A DNA stretch of 64,000 nt from CAJJDF01 sp965657945 (GCA_965657945.1 CBFHPW010000003.1:1-64000); one strand, 5' to 3'; shown: positions 34,859 through 43,670, counted from the stretch's first letter. Notes: generated by a model from the sequence alone, not told the origin. Program-made: numbers and translations.

Positions 34859-35848
34859 TTACGATTCTTTTCTTTTTAGTTCTTTCACTTTTTCAAAAAC
34901 TAGCAACATCACGATGGCAAATAAAAATGCCGAAATGGTAGAAACAACCACAATTAACCACCTAATTGGGTAGGCTTTCTTTTCGGAAGCCGAAGCTTTT
35001 TCAACGGTAAATTTATGAGAAAACTTAGAATTAGCATCTGATTTTAATTGCTCATACACAGCATCTTTAGTGGATAGTCTGATGTTCATCCATTCCAGTT
35101 TGTTTTCGTAGTTGGAGTATATACTTCCGTATTGATCGGTTGCTTTTATTTTGGCTTCAATTAATTGCTTTGTGCTGCCATCCTTTGCATTTGCTAGTGC
35201 GGTAATCAAAGTAGGCCTTGTTTCTTTATCCACAACCCCTAATTGGTTAAGTGAAGCAAGCGTGTCAACAATTGTTTGAATATCCTCTTTTAATTTATTT
35301 CTTTCGGACTCGGCAACTTCCAGTGCCTCAGAAGATCGTTCGTTAATCATTCTGTTTTTTGCGTTGTCAAACAAGTTAGCGATGTCGTTTGCCATGTCGG
35401 CCGCCATCTGCGGGTTTTTGTCCATTACCTCTATCAACACGGAACCGTATTTTGTTCGAGAAAACGAGACGTTTTCTTCGTAAGTTTTGTTTAGGACAGT
35501 AAATTTTATTTTACTCGAAGTATCTATTTCATAGTGATTCATCAAATCATATTTATTGATAATCACATTTCTTATTTCAGCAGACTGCAATACCTGTATC
35601 ATTTGTTCTGCTTGCTCTTCTTCTCCAAATTGAGCCGCACTTTGTTCGGGGTGTACTTCATCCGTAAACGCAACCGTGTTAGACATGGCTGGGTACAAAG
35701 TTACTACTGACTTGAATTTTTCTTCGATCAATAAAGAGTAAATAATTGCTCCAATTGCTGCAATTGTGGTGATGAGAACAAGAAGTCCTTTTTTGTTCCA
35801 AATAAACTGGATGAGGTCTTCAGCTTGGTTATTTTCTTGTTGAGTCAT
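34859..35848 (-). CDS. Wzz-type polysaccharide chain-length regulator
   Basis: 329 residues. Two membrane helices, at about 26-46 (LLVLITTIAAIGAIIYSLL) and 298-320, enclose a periplasmic domain with long helices (ERSSEALEVAESERNKLKED, QTIVDTLASLNQLGVVDK). The KSVVTLYPA segment and the motif before the second helix (SEKKAYPIRWLIV) are typical. No cytoplasmic kinase domain is fused. It controls the length of the polymer made by the neighbouring Wzy-like protein. Confidence 0.88.
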   Translation of the reverse strand: MTQQENNQAEDLIQFIWNKKGLLVLITTIAAIGAIIYSLLIEEKFKSVVTLYPAMSNTVAFTDEVHPEQSAAQFGEEEQAEQMIQVLQSAEIRNVIINKYDLMNHYEIDTSSKIKFTVLNKTYEENVSFSRTKYGSVLIEVMDKNPQMAADMANDIANLFDNAKNRMINERSSEALEVAESERNKLKEDIQTIVDTLASLNQLGVVDKETRPTLITALANAKDGSTKQLIEAKIKATDQYGSIYSNYENKLEWMNIRLSTKDAVYEQLKSDANSKFSHKFTVEKASASEKKAYPIRWLIVVVSTISAFLFAIVMLLVFEKVKELKRKES

Positions 35849-36101
35849 GCTAATTGGGGTTAAAAATAAAGCGACTAAAATACTAATATATTAGCCATTT
35901 TTGAAATTATTTAAGGATAACGGTCATATTAAAAAATTATTAGTTCGATTTGCGCTTTAATTTTCTCAATTTGGTTCTAAGACATTTGTTGACTCATTTA
36001 GAAAAGATAAAATACTAGCGGCTGAGATTATTAGCAAGAACATAACAATAAAAAGTGATGAAATTCCTATCTTCGTTGGGTAAATAAACACGTGAAAATA
36101 G

Positions 36102-37100
36102 ATGAAAATTATTGTACCAATGGCGGGTAGAGGCTCGCGTCTTAGACCCCATACGTTAACTATCCCGAAACCATTAATGCCAGTAGCCGGTAAGTCAATT
36201 GTGCAAAGATTGGTGGAAGATATTGCAGCGGTGAGTAATGAACCGATTGATGAAATTGCGTTTATCATAGGAGATTTTGGAGCGGAAACCGAAAAACAAT
36301 TAGTAGGTATCGCAGAAAGTTTAGGAGCAAAAGGAAGTGTATTTCATCAAGAAGAGGCTCTTGGAACGGCTCATGCAATTTTATGCGCTCAAGAATCGTT
36401 GAAAGGAAATATTGTCGTTGCATTTGCTGACACGTTGTTCCGAGCAGACTTTAAACTAAACACAGAAGATGACGGAATTATTTGGGTAAACCAAATTAAT
36501 AATCCAAGCGCATTTGGAGTTGTAAAGCTTAACGAAGAAGGGACAATTACCGATTTTGTAGAAAAACCAAAAGAGTTCGTTTCGGATTTGGCAATTATTG
36601 GAATCTATTATTTTAAAGATGGCGAAAACCTAAAAAATGAATTGCAGTATTTGATTGATCATGATATCCGTGAAAATGGAGAATATCAAATTACCAATGC
36701 CCTCGAGAATATGAAGAAGAAAGGGGCAAAGTTCAAAACGGGCAAAGTAAATGCTTGGATGGATTGCGGGAATAAAAATGTAACGGTAGAAACAAACCAA
36801 CGCGTGCTTGAGTTTATTGGAGAAAATATTGTGGAAGGGAATTATGAGGCGATTAACTCGGTGATTGTGCAGCCTTGCTTTATTGGCGACAATGTAAAAT
36901 TGATCAATTCGGTCGTGGGCCCTCATGTTTCCATCGGGAACAATACTGTGATAGAGAATACGGTGATACAAAATTCCATTGTACAAAATGAATCACACAT
37001 TGTAACTGGAAATATCACCAATTCGATGATTGGAAATAAGGTGAGTTACACGGGGAAATCTCAAGACTTAAGTATTGGAGATTACACAGAAATAAAGTAA
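36102..37100 (+). CDS. Sugar-phosphate nucleotidyltransferase with left-handed beta-helix tail
   Basis: 332 residues. IIVPMAGRGSRLRPHTLTIP and KPLMPVAGKSIVQRL form the nucleotide-binding start; IVVAFADTLFRADF has the metal-binding Asp. After about residue 235 hexapeptide repeats begin (NVKLINSVVGPHVSIGNNTV). It resembles RmlA and the uridylyltransferase half of GlmU, so it makes an activated sugar from NTP and sugar-1-phosphate; which sugar is unknown. It heads a four-gene operon with envC. Confidence 0.88.
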   Translation: MKIIVPMAGRGSRLRPHTLTIPKPLMPVAGKSIVQRLVEDIAAVSNEPIDEIAFIIGDFGAETEKQLVGIAESLGAKGSVFHQEEALGTAHAILCAQESLKGNIVVAFADTLFRADFKLNTEDDGIIWVNQINNPSAFGVVKLNEEGTITDFVEKPKEFVSDLAIIGIYYFKDGENLKNELQYLIDHDIRENGEYQITNALENMKKKGAKFKTGKVNAWMDCGNKNVTVETNQRVLEFIGENIVEGNYEAINSVIVQPCFIGDNVKLINSVVGPHVSIGNNTVIENTVIQNSIVQNESHIVTGNITNSMIGNKVSYTGKSQDLSIGDYTEIK

Positions 37101-37101
37101 A

Positions 37102-38724
37102 ATGAAAAAAACTTCTGCCATAGTGCTTTTCTTGCTTTTTGGGTTCGCTTGCGCTCCCAAAAAGCAAGTGGTTGCTCCATCAGCTCGCACCAGTAGCGAA
37201 GCGCAGCAACGGAAGTTTATGAGTTTATTCATAAAAGCTACGAACGAAGCACAAATAGAAAACGATGACAAAGCCATCGAAATGTTTGAGCAATGCAAAG
37301 TTTTGAGTCCAAAAAAAGCTGTTGTTTATTACGAATTGTCTCGCTTGTATGCCAAAAAAAGAAATGCCCAACTTGCCTTTGAAAATGCAACTAAGGCAAA
37401 CGAATTGAAACCAAAAAACAAATGGTATTTGTTGCAAAAAGCCCAAGTTCTTAATCGAACTGGACAACAAGAAAAGTCTATCGAAGCTTTTGAAGAACTT
37501 GTCTCTATTGAATCCAATAATTTAGAGGCGCTATACGAGTTGGCGGAGTTGTATCAGCGCACAAATAAACCATTAAAGGCTGCAAAAACTATAGGAAGAG
37601 TGGAAACTATAACTGGCAGAAACCCTCAGATGAGTTACCAAAAATACCTGCTCTTGCTCGATGGAGGAAAGGAAGAAGAGGCATTGGCAGAGATAAATGA
37701 ACTCTTGAAACTACAACCTGAAAATGGGATGGGTAACCTAGCAATGGCACAGCATTACTCTAAAATTGGCGAAGATGAGAAAGTGTACCCAAGATTGATT
37801 TGGGTATTTGAAGACCCTGAAATTAGAACCGACACCAAGTTGTCTATTTTGCAAGACTATGCCCAGCGAATAAAAGAAGAGGAAGAAGCCAAAGCAGAAG
37901 CACAGAATTTAGTTAATCTATTGCTGAAAACTCACCCGACTGATGTAAAATCCTATGCAGCTGCTGGTGATTTTTACACGAACTTGGGAGAATTGAAAAA
38001 AGCCAATTCCTTTTACGAAAAGGGACTTGCTTACGCCACTCAGTCTTATCCATTGTTCATGCAATTGCTGGATAATTCCTTTAATAGCAAAGATTTTGAA
38101 TCCGTTACTTCTTACGCCAGTCAAGCGCTTGAATCTTACCCAACTCAGCCTGTTTTGTATTTGTACCAAGGAATGGGATACAAGGAAATGAAACAATACG
38201 AAAAGGCGGTTCAGGCATTTAAGTCAGGACAATCGATCGTGGTGGATGACGAGAAAATTGAATTTGAATTTTGGTCCAAATTGGGTGAAACCTACAATGA
38301 ACTAAAGCAGTTTTCTTTTTCTGACCAAGCTTTTGACAAAGCTATGGAAATCAATGGATTGGATGTGTATTTATTGAACAACTACAGTTACTATCTTTCC
38401 TTGAGAAAAGAGAAGCTAGAGAAGGCTGCGGAGATGGCTAAGACTGCCAATGACTTGTTTCCTACCAATGCTTCATTCAATGATACGTATGGTTGGATAT
38501 TATACCAACAGGGAAATTATGAGGAGGCAGAGAAATGGATAAAAAAGTCTTTGAACAACGGTGGAAATAACTCTGGAACGGTGTTGGAGCATTACGGGGA
38601 TGTGTTGCATGAATTGGACAAAGACGATAACCGAGCAATGGAATTCTGGAAAAGAGCCAAAGAAACTGGAGAACATTCAGATAAGTTGGAGGAAAAAATA
38701 AAAGAGGGAAAGAATGAAAAATAA
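37102..38724 (+). CDS. TPR-repeat lipoprotein
   Basis: 540 residues. MKKTSAIVLFLLFGFACAPK gives a lipoprotein with Cys17. From residue 45 on there are about a dozen TPR-like helix pairs (AVVYYELSRLYAKKRNAQLA, NLEALYELAELYQRTNKPLK, YGWILYQQGNYEEAEKWIKK), which form a protein-binding superhelix. It is conserved between the nucleotidyltransferase and DUF4292 genes in Bacteroidota; its partner is unknown. It starts one base after the previous stop and overlaps the next gene by 11 bases. Confidence 0.88.
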   Translation: MKKTSAIVLFLLFGFACAPKKQVVAPSARTSSEAQQRKFMSLFIKATNEAQIENDDKAIEMFEQCKVLSPKKAVVYYELSRLYAKKRNAQLAFENATKANELKPKNKWYLLQKAQVLNRTGQQEKSIEAFEELVSIESNNLEALYELAELYQRTNKPLKAAKTIGRVETITGRNPQMSYQKYLLLLDGGKEEEALAEINELLKLQPENGMGNLAMAQHYSKIGEDEKVYPRLIWVFEDPEIRTDTKLSILQDYAQRIKEEEEAKAEAQNLVNLLLKTHPTDVKSYAAAGDFYTNLGELKKANSFYEKGLAYATQSYPLFMQLLDNSFNSKDFESVTSYASQALESYPTQPVLYLYQGMGYKEMKQYEKAVQAFKSGQSIVVDDEKIEFEFWSKLGETYNELKQFSFSDQAFDKAMEINGLDVYLLNNYSYYLSLRKEKLEKAAEMAKTANDLFPTNASFNDTYGWILYQQGNYEEAEKWIKKSLNNGGNNSGTVLEHYGDVLHELDKDDNRAMEFWKRAKETGEHSDKLEEKIKEGKNEK

Positions 38725-39538
38725 AGTAGTATTGAATGTATTGGTGGCTGTATTTTCTTTGTTGCTTTGGCAGTGTAGAGCAAAAAAACCCTTGATTACA
38801 GATAGTTCCACTCAAGAATTGTTGTCCAAACAAAAAGCCGATACCATTGTCAGCCAGTTATTGGCCAATAATTTTGAGTTCACTGATTTAAAAGCGAAAA
38901 TCAAAACGAAATTCAAAAGTAGAGAGAAACAGAATTTAGCTTTTGGAACTTTCATTAAAATCGTGAAAGATTCAGCCATTCACGCAACAATTTCATTAGC
39001 AACTATTCCTGTGGTAGTGGCGCTCATTACGCCAGACACACTCAAGTTTATTAATAAAAAAGACCAGAAATATTTTGTTGGAGGATTTGACTATCTCTCG
39101 AGGTTGATCAAAACAGAAATTAGTTTTTACGAGATTCAAGATTTATTGGTTGGAAATCCGGTGAAACTAAAACAATCTGAATTGCATTATTTGATTGAAG
39201 AAGAAAATCAAGTTTACCTGAGTAGTAAAAGTAAAAATGACTTACAACTAGCAAATGAGAATAGCGCAGCTAGTTCTGAATGGATTGTGAAATACTGGGT
39301 AAATGAATTGTATAAAACAGGAAGAACCTTGGTTGAGAATAATGGAAAAAAAACCATGATAGAAATTACCCAAGCCGATTACAATAAGGTAGATGGACAA
39401 TTATTTCCTAATAGAACCCAAGCCGAAATTGTAACGCCTAAAGATTCAATAACTATCCAACTAAACTACCAACGAGTAAAAATTAATACAGGAGTAGAAT
39501 TCGAATTTTCAATACCTGCTCACTATACACTTTATTAA
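38714..39538 (+). CDS. DUF4292 family lipoprotein
   Basis: 274 residues. The signal VAVFSLLLWQCRAKK gives Cys17. The body is beta-rich (DLKAKIKTKFKSREKQNLAF, HATISLATIPVVVALITPD), resembling the LolA/LolB-type half-barrel expected for DUF4292. A role in lipoprotein or lipid transport is therefore possible but unproven. It overlaps the TPR gene and is 4 bases from envC, so it is part of the same operon. Confidence 0.85.
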   Translation: MKNKVVLNVLVAVFSLLLWQCRAKKPLITDSSTQELLSKQKADTIVSQLLANNFEFTDLKAKIKTKFKSREKQNLAFGTFIKIVKDSAIHATISLATIPVVVALITPDTLKFINKKDQKYFVGGFDYLSRLIKTEISFYEIQDLLVGNPVKLKQSELHYLIEEENQVYLSSKSKNDLQLANENSAASSEWIVKYWVNELYKTGRTLVENNGKKTMIEITQADYNKVDGQLFPNRTQAEIVTPKDSITIQLNYQRVKINTGVEFEFSIPAHYTLY

Positions 39539-39542
39539 TACT

Positions 39543-40763
39543 ATGAGAAAGAACTTCTACATACAAAGTGGATTATTCCTCCTTATCTTGATGTTTATTG
39601 GCGGTAACTCCTTTAGTCAAAAATCGAAGACAGAACGGTTAAAGGCAAAAGAAGAAGTACTAAAAAAACAACTAGCACAAACTCAAGAGCTATTAAATGC
39701 GACTAGAAATTCGCAAATGACAACATTAAGCGAATTGCGAATAATTAATAAGCAAATTGCCTACAAAGAGGAGTTATTGATGAATATGAATAGTCAAATC
39801 AGGGAGACTGAAAGGCAAATTGATCTGAATAGGAAAGAAATAAAAGAGCTAGAAAGCGACTTGGAGAGATTGAAAAAAGAGTTTGTGGAAATGGTGAGGT
39901 TTGCCTATAAGAATAGAAAGAAAGAATACAATGCGATGTACTTGTTTTCTTCTGATGGTTACTCTCAAGCCTATCGCAGAATGAAATATATTGAGCAATA
40001 CACAGCCAATAGAACGAGAAAAGCAAACGAAATAATGAAAATGCAAGAGGAGCTGAATGAACAAAATCTTGTATTGTTGAAAAATGTGGCTTCTCAGAAA
40101 GAATTGGTCGAGAGTTTTGACAGAGAGAAACAACAGTTTCTGGAGGTAAAAAGGCAACAACAAGAGGTGTTATCTAAAATTAAAGAAGACAAAGTGTCTC
40201 TCCAAAAAAAGCTGGACGACCAGAAAGCTGAGCAAGAAAGAATAGCGGCTGCTATCAGAGCCGAAATTGAAAAAGAACTGGCACGTTCAAGAAAAAACAA
40301 TACGTTTCAATTAAGTCCTGAGGCAAAGCTAGCATCCACAAGTTTCGAAAAAAATAGAGGAAGCCTACCGTGGCCAGTAACACGAGGAACCATCACCAAG
40401 CGATTTGGAAAACAACGACATAGCCAAGTGGCAACTGCTTTTGTTCAAAACAATGGGATAGACATTAGTACACTAAAAGGAGCAAATGTAAGGGTTGTTT
40501 TCGATGGAACTGTTACGAGTGTTTTTACTATTCTAGGAAGCGGGCAAACGGTAATTGTAAGTCATGGAGCGTACCGCACCGTTTATTCAAACTTAAAAAC
40601 TGTGGAGGTGAAACTCAATCAAAAATTAAAAACAAAACAGACTATTGGGACACTTCTTCCTGATAATTCGGGGAGTATTTCGGAATCGCATTTCGAGATA
40701 TGGAAAATATCAAATTCGGGGATGAATCCTCAAAACCCGGCAATTTGGTTGTATCGAAATTAA
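39543..40763 (+). CDS. envC: Murein hydrolase activator, EnvC-like (degenerate M23/LytM)
   Basis: 406 residues: a signal peptide, then a long coiled coil (about 25-270; for example QIRETERQIDLNRKEIKELE) and a C-terminal LytM domain. The domain lacks the usual first zinc ligand: the expected HxGID is NNGIDIS. HFEIWK and VSHGAYRTVYSNL remain. This is the pattern of EnvC, which does not cut peptidoglycan but activates amidases under FtsEX control; ftsX is at 4783. The end overlaps the convergent small gene by 4 bases. Confidence 0.9.
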   Translation: MRKNFYIQSGLFLLILMFIGGNSFSQKSKTERLKAKEEVLKKQLAQTQELLNATRNSQMTTLSELRIINKQIAYKEELLMNMNSQIRETERQIDLNRKEIKELESDLERLKKEFVEMVRFAYKNRKKEYNAMYLFSSDGYSQAYRRMKYIEQYTANRTRKANEIMKMQEELNEQNLVLLKNVASQKELVESFDREKQQFLEVKRQQQEVLSKIKEDKVSLQKKLDDQKAEQERIAAAIRAEIEKELARSRKNNTFQLSPEAKLASTSFEKNRGSLPWPVTRGTITKRFGKQRHSQVATAFVQNNGIDISTLKGANVRVVFDGTVTSVFTILGSGQTVIVSHGAYRTVYSNLKTVEVKLNQKLKTKQTIGTLLPDNSGSISESHFEIWKISNSGMNPQNPAIWLYRN

Positions 40764-40915
40764 CGTTGAGCATACTCTGAAATAAGGTAAGCCAAAACAA
40801 CCAAGATCAGTAAGAAGAAAAAGTATTTAGGGTCTTTGTAAATTGGCTTCTTAGGGCGTTTGGTAAAGTTTTCGTACTCATGAAAAAGCTTTTCAAAGTC
40901 CTTCTGCTTCTCCAT
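40760..40915 (-). CDS. Small single-helix membrane protein next to sigma remnant
   Basis: 51 residues from ATG 40915; the frame extends to 40972, but the extra part (KKYKLNKDNN) looks like sigma-factor sequence read in another frame. MEKQKDFEKLFHEYENFTKR is followed by PKKPIYKDPKYFFFLLILVV, a single C-terminal membrane helix. From memory, similar small proteins follow ECF sigma genes in flavobacteria, where they could act on the sigma factor. Here the sigma gene is broken, so this protein may have lost its partner. Confidence 0.6.
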   Translation of the reverse strand: MEKQKDFEKLFHEYENFTKRPKKPIYKDPKYFFFLLILVVLAYLISEYAQR

Positions 40916-40949
40916 TGTTTGTGGTGATGGCGAACGTAGATTGTTGTCT

Positions 40950-41168
40950 TTATTTAGTTTGTACTTTTTCATTTCTTTTTCCTTGGGTCATTGCTTTCAC
41001 AAAAGTGCGCGAACAAATATCTCCTGTAACTTTTTCGTCTTGGATTTTTTTGAAAATAAACAGGTAAATCTGTTCAAAATATTTCTCGTACAAAAAGCCA
41101 AAGAATTCTTTGTTTTCCTTTGCTTTTTTGATGTATTCGCGTTCTCTATGTTTTTCTTTTTCGGTCAA
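40950..41168 (-). pseudogene. Truncated ECF sigma factor (region 2 only)
   Basis: 72 residues in frame. FFGFLYEKYFEQIYLFIFKK and IQDEKVTGDICSRTFVKAMT are region 2 of an ECF-type sigma factor, which in full-length relatives continues for about 110 more residues with the -35-binding region 4. Here the frame ends after QGKRNEKVQTK. In the next frame the DNA reads MKKYKL, close to the LKKYKF expected after FVKAM, so a frameshift followed by a deletion is the simplest explanation. Region 4 is not found in any frame before the small membrane gene. Confidence 0.6.
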
Positions 41169-41175
41169 AAACAGT

Positions 41176-41218
41176 CTGTTACTTTTGGATATAACGCAAG
41201 AGTTACAAAAAGTAACAG
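41176..41218. promoter_or_regulatory. GTTAC inverted repeat upstream of the sigma remnant
   Basis: CTGTTACTTTT (41176-41186) and AAAAGTAACAG (41208-41218) form an 11-base inverted repeat. A third half-site makes GTTAC-AAAAA-GTAAC at 41202-41216. It lies 8 bases upstream of the sigma start and just after the DUF6695 partner gene. It could be the autoregulated promoter/operator of the sigma gene, or a hairpin terminator for the gene at 41231. Confidence 0.45.
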
Positions 41219-41230
41219 CTCATGTTTCAG

Positions 41231-41533
41231 TTATTTTTCAATGACGGTGAAAACAAAATTTTTGTCCTGTTGAATGACTCTTACAACCGCACAGTGCGAA
41301 ATATGTGCTACCTCAAAAGGCAGATTTTCATCAAATGGCTCATTTATTTTTGGTAAGCTAAATACACTGTTACAATCCAAAATGCCTTCGGGTGTAAATC
41401 GTTGTATTCTGTAATTGGGTTCTTCTTTTTGGATACAAAACCAAGCTCCACCACCTTCGCCTGATAGCCACTGGGCTTTTTCTGGCACAAGTTCAGTTTT
41501 TTGTGGAGGGACTATTCTTCCTTCTAAATCCAT
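41231..41533 (-). CDS. Partner protein of DUF6695, unknown function
   Basis: 100 residues, no signal or membrane segment. LSGEGGGAWFCIQKEEPNYR, IQRFTPEGILDCNSVFSL and ISHCAVVRVIQQDKNFVFTV suggest a small beta-fold. It starts one base after the stop of the DUF6695 gene, so translation is probably coupled. In some relatives I believe the two segments form one protein, in which case this would be a natural split; I cannot confirm that here. Confidence 0.6.
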   Translation of the reverse strand: MDLEGRIVPPQKTELVPEKAQWLSGEGGGAWFCIQKEEPNYRIQRFTPEGILDCNSVFSLPKINEPFDENLPFEVAHISHCAVVRVIQQDKNFVFTVIEK

Positions 41534-41534
41534 G

Positions 41535-42200
41535 TTACTTTTTTGTTAAAGGGTAAAGAATATTCATGCGCTTGGTTAATTGGTTGTTTTTAAGCTCGAA
41601 ATAATACCGGTAATCATTGATAATCTTTACATTGGTAATGGTAGTATGAGTGATCGTGTAAGGAATTCTTATCAATAAATTTTTGATGAATCCCATATTG
41701 CTCGCTTTAGCAGTTTGGGCAACAAATCGAGAGCAATTGGTACCGCCAATATTAAAAGGGCCATAAATGATTGCCTCGCGGTTTTGCATGTTTTTGGCTT
41801 TTTTAAATGCTTGGTCGATATTGGGAACTACTAGTGTAGACGCAATAAGTCTTCCTTCGCCATGCGTTGCTTTGAGTTCTGATAATTCTCGCATCAATTC
41901 TTCCATGTTTTGAATTTCGCCCTTTTTAATGATCGGTTTTGAATGAAGAATTAAATCTGGATCGGTATGCCTATCTCTTACTCTTCCCTGTTTTTTGGGA
42001 GTTTGATAACGCCCAAAATCAAAATAACGAAATTCCTTTTCATCATGATCAACCAGCACAACGGCTGCATGTCCGGCTTTGTAAAAGTCATTTTTTAGAA
42101 ATCCCAAGAATGCCATAAACCCATCGTACCATTTCCCCTCTTTTATTACGGGTGTATCTGGCCAAGCAAGAGGTATTATCGTTCCATTTGTTATTTTCAT
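41535..42200 (-). CDS. DUF6695 family protein, permuted papain-like fold suspected
   Basis: 221 residues. KAGHAAVVLVDHDEKEFRYF followed by DFGRYQTPKKQGRVRDRHT and, 100 residues later, GPFNIGGTNCSRFVAQTA. The order His first (AGHAAVV) then Cys (TNCSRF) is that of circularly permuted NlpC/P60 and related papain-fold proteins, which cut amide bonds or bind lipids. The fold is inferred from motif order only. There is no signal peptide. Its partner gene follows with a 1-base gap, and a Wzx-like flippase gene lies 21 bases upstream. Confidence 0.7.
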   Translation of the reverse strand: MKITNGTIIPLAWPDTPVIKEGKWYDGFMAFLGFLKNDFYKAGHAAVVLVDHDEKEFRYFDFGRYQTPKKQGRVRDRHTDPDLILHSKPIIKKGEIQNMEELMRELSELKATHGEGRLIASTLVVPNIDQAFKKAKNMQNREAIIYGPFNIGGTNCSRFVAQTAKASNMGFIKNLLIRIPYTITHTTITNVKIINDYRYYFELKNNQLTKRMNILYPLTKK

Positions 42201-42221
42201 TGATTAAATATAAGAGTTCTT

Positions 42222-43670
42222 CTATACTTTATGAAACAACTTTCGAACGTTCCTGAATTCGATTAACTGGAACAAGAAAAGAAATACTATTCCCGATACA
42301 AAAAGAATGATTGCTGAAACGAACCACGGGATAAATTCAAAGAAACTTTGAGATAGAATGAATCCTAACAAAATTGATAGAATAGAAAATAATAAGGCTC
42401 TTAGCACTAAGCTGTAATTAATAGATAAATGAAAGTAAGACTTGCACAGTGCGACCTGTGATATAGCCGTGAGTGCTTGAGTAATAAGACTTGCCAAAGC
42501 AGCGCCATACGCTTTGTAAATGGGGATTAGAACTAAATTCAGACCAATATTGAGAACTACCCCGGCAAATGCAATTTTATTGAGAGTTTTGAGGTTTCCA
42601 TTGGCAGTGAGCAATGTTCCAAAAATGTAGGTGACTGAGATAAAGACAAAACAAATCATTAATATTTCGAATACCTGACCAGATTGAAATGTACTATTAA
42701 CGTAACGAGCTCCCATCAGTTCTTGACTATAAAAAGAGCAGGTAATGGCGACTAAAATAGCTCCTGGAAGTAAAATACTACTGGATAATTTTACAAGACT
42801 AGAAACAGTTTTGTTGTTTTTGAGCAGGTTGGAAAATAGGGGTAAAAGTAAGGATGCAAAAAGAAATGCGATGTTATTGGCAGCTTCAAAAAATCTAAAT
42901 CCGTTGGCATAAATCCCTGCTTGTGTTTTTCCGTCTTCCAATATTCTTTCTAGCATCACGCTGTCTGCTCTGTAGTAGAATGTCATCAATAAGATAAGCA
43001 AAGCGTAAGGGGCACTTTGCCTAATTATTGCTAACGAAAATAATTTGTCCCAGTTAATTCTTGTCACTTTTTGATGAGAGACGAGAAAAATAAGCGCTGT
43101 AAAGGCCGAAATGAAGTAAGCAAAAGTTTGTGCATAAACAAACCAATAAAGCTGAAAGGGTTCTTCGGTAATTCCACCCCACAAAAGTATGGAGCATATG
43201 ATAATAAGAAGAAATCGATCTAATACAGAAACAATGCTGTCGTATTTGAAAAGAAGGAGGCCTGCCAAGTTTGAGCGGAAATATAACGTGAACGAGGCTA
43301 ATATTTGGTTGACAACTAACCACATTAGCAGGTAAATTTCAGATTGGTTATACCCAATCAATGCTCCAAGAACCAGAATAAAGCCTGCATAAACTACCGC
43401 AAGAAGAATCCTTAAAGAGACGATTTTGGAAAAGTATTTTTGAATCAAAAATGGTTGCTGGGAAATGGTGCGCGTATTGAAGTTAACGATGCCAACATCC
43501 AATAAAATAGTGAAAAGGAAAGTGAATCCTAAAAGTGAAAAATACATACCGTACTCTTCTGCGCCAACTCGGTTTTGAATTTCTGCATCAATGCCCAAAA
43601 TATAAAAAGGCTTCACCAAAAAATTGAGGAGAAGGACAAAAATAAGGTTTGTTGCGAATTTTCTATTCAT
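42222..43670 (-). CDS. Polysaccharide flippase-like membrane protein (Wzx/MOP superfamily)
   Basis: 482 residues with about 14 membrane helices. IDAEIQNRVGAEEYGMYFSL and FTFLFTILLDVGIVNFNTRT are typical of the N-terminal part of polysaccharide-synthesis exporters; LTANGNLKTLNKIAFAGVVL near residue 355 is the matching C-terminal half. It should flip undecaprenyl-linked sugars to the periplasm, and so may serve the Wzy/Wzz genes at 33-36 kb. Downstream genes (DUF6695 pair) follow closely on the same strand. Confidence 0.87.
   Translation of the reverse strand: MNRKFATNLIFVLLLNFLVKPFYILGIDAEIQNRVGAEEYGMYFSLLGFTFLFTILLDVGIVNFNTRTISQQPFLIQKYFSKIVSLRILLAVVYAGFILVLGALIGYNQSEIYLLMWLVVNQILASFTLYFRSNLAGLLLFKYDSIVSVLDRFLLIIICSILLWGGITEEPFQLYWFVYAQTFAYFISAFTALIFLVSHQKVTRINWDKLFSLAIIRQSAPYALLILLMTFYYRADSVMLERILEDGKTQAGIYANGFRFFEAANNIAFLFASLLLPLFSNLLKNNKTVSSLVKLSSSILLPGAILVAITCSFYSQELMGARYVNSTFQSGQVFEILMICFVFISVTYIFGTLLTANGNLKTLNKIAFAGVVLNIGLNLVLIPIYKAYGAALASLITQALTAISQVALCKSYFHLSINYSLVLRALLFSILSILLGFILSQSFFEFIPWFVSAIILFVSGIVFLFLFQLIEFRNVRKLFHKV

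Noticed and set aside
35966..36268. 100-codon minus-strand frame with a hydrophobic segment
   Set aside because: It overlaps the start of the nucleotidyltransferase gene in antisense, and most of it mirrors that coding sequence.
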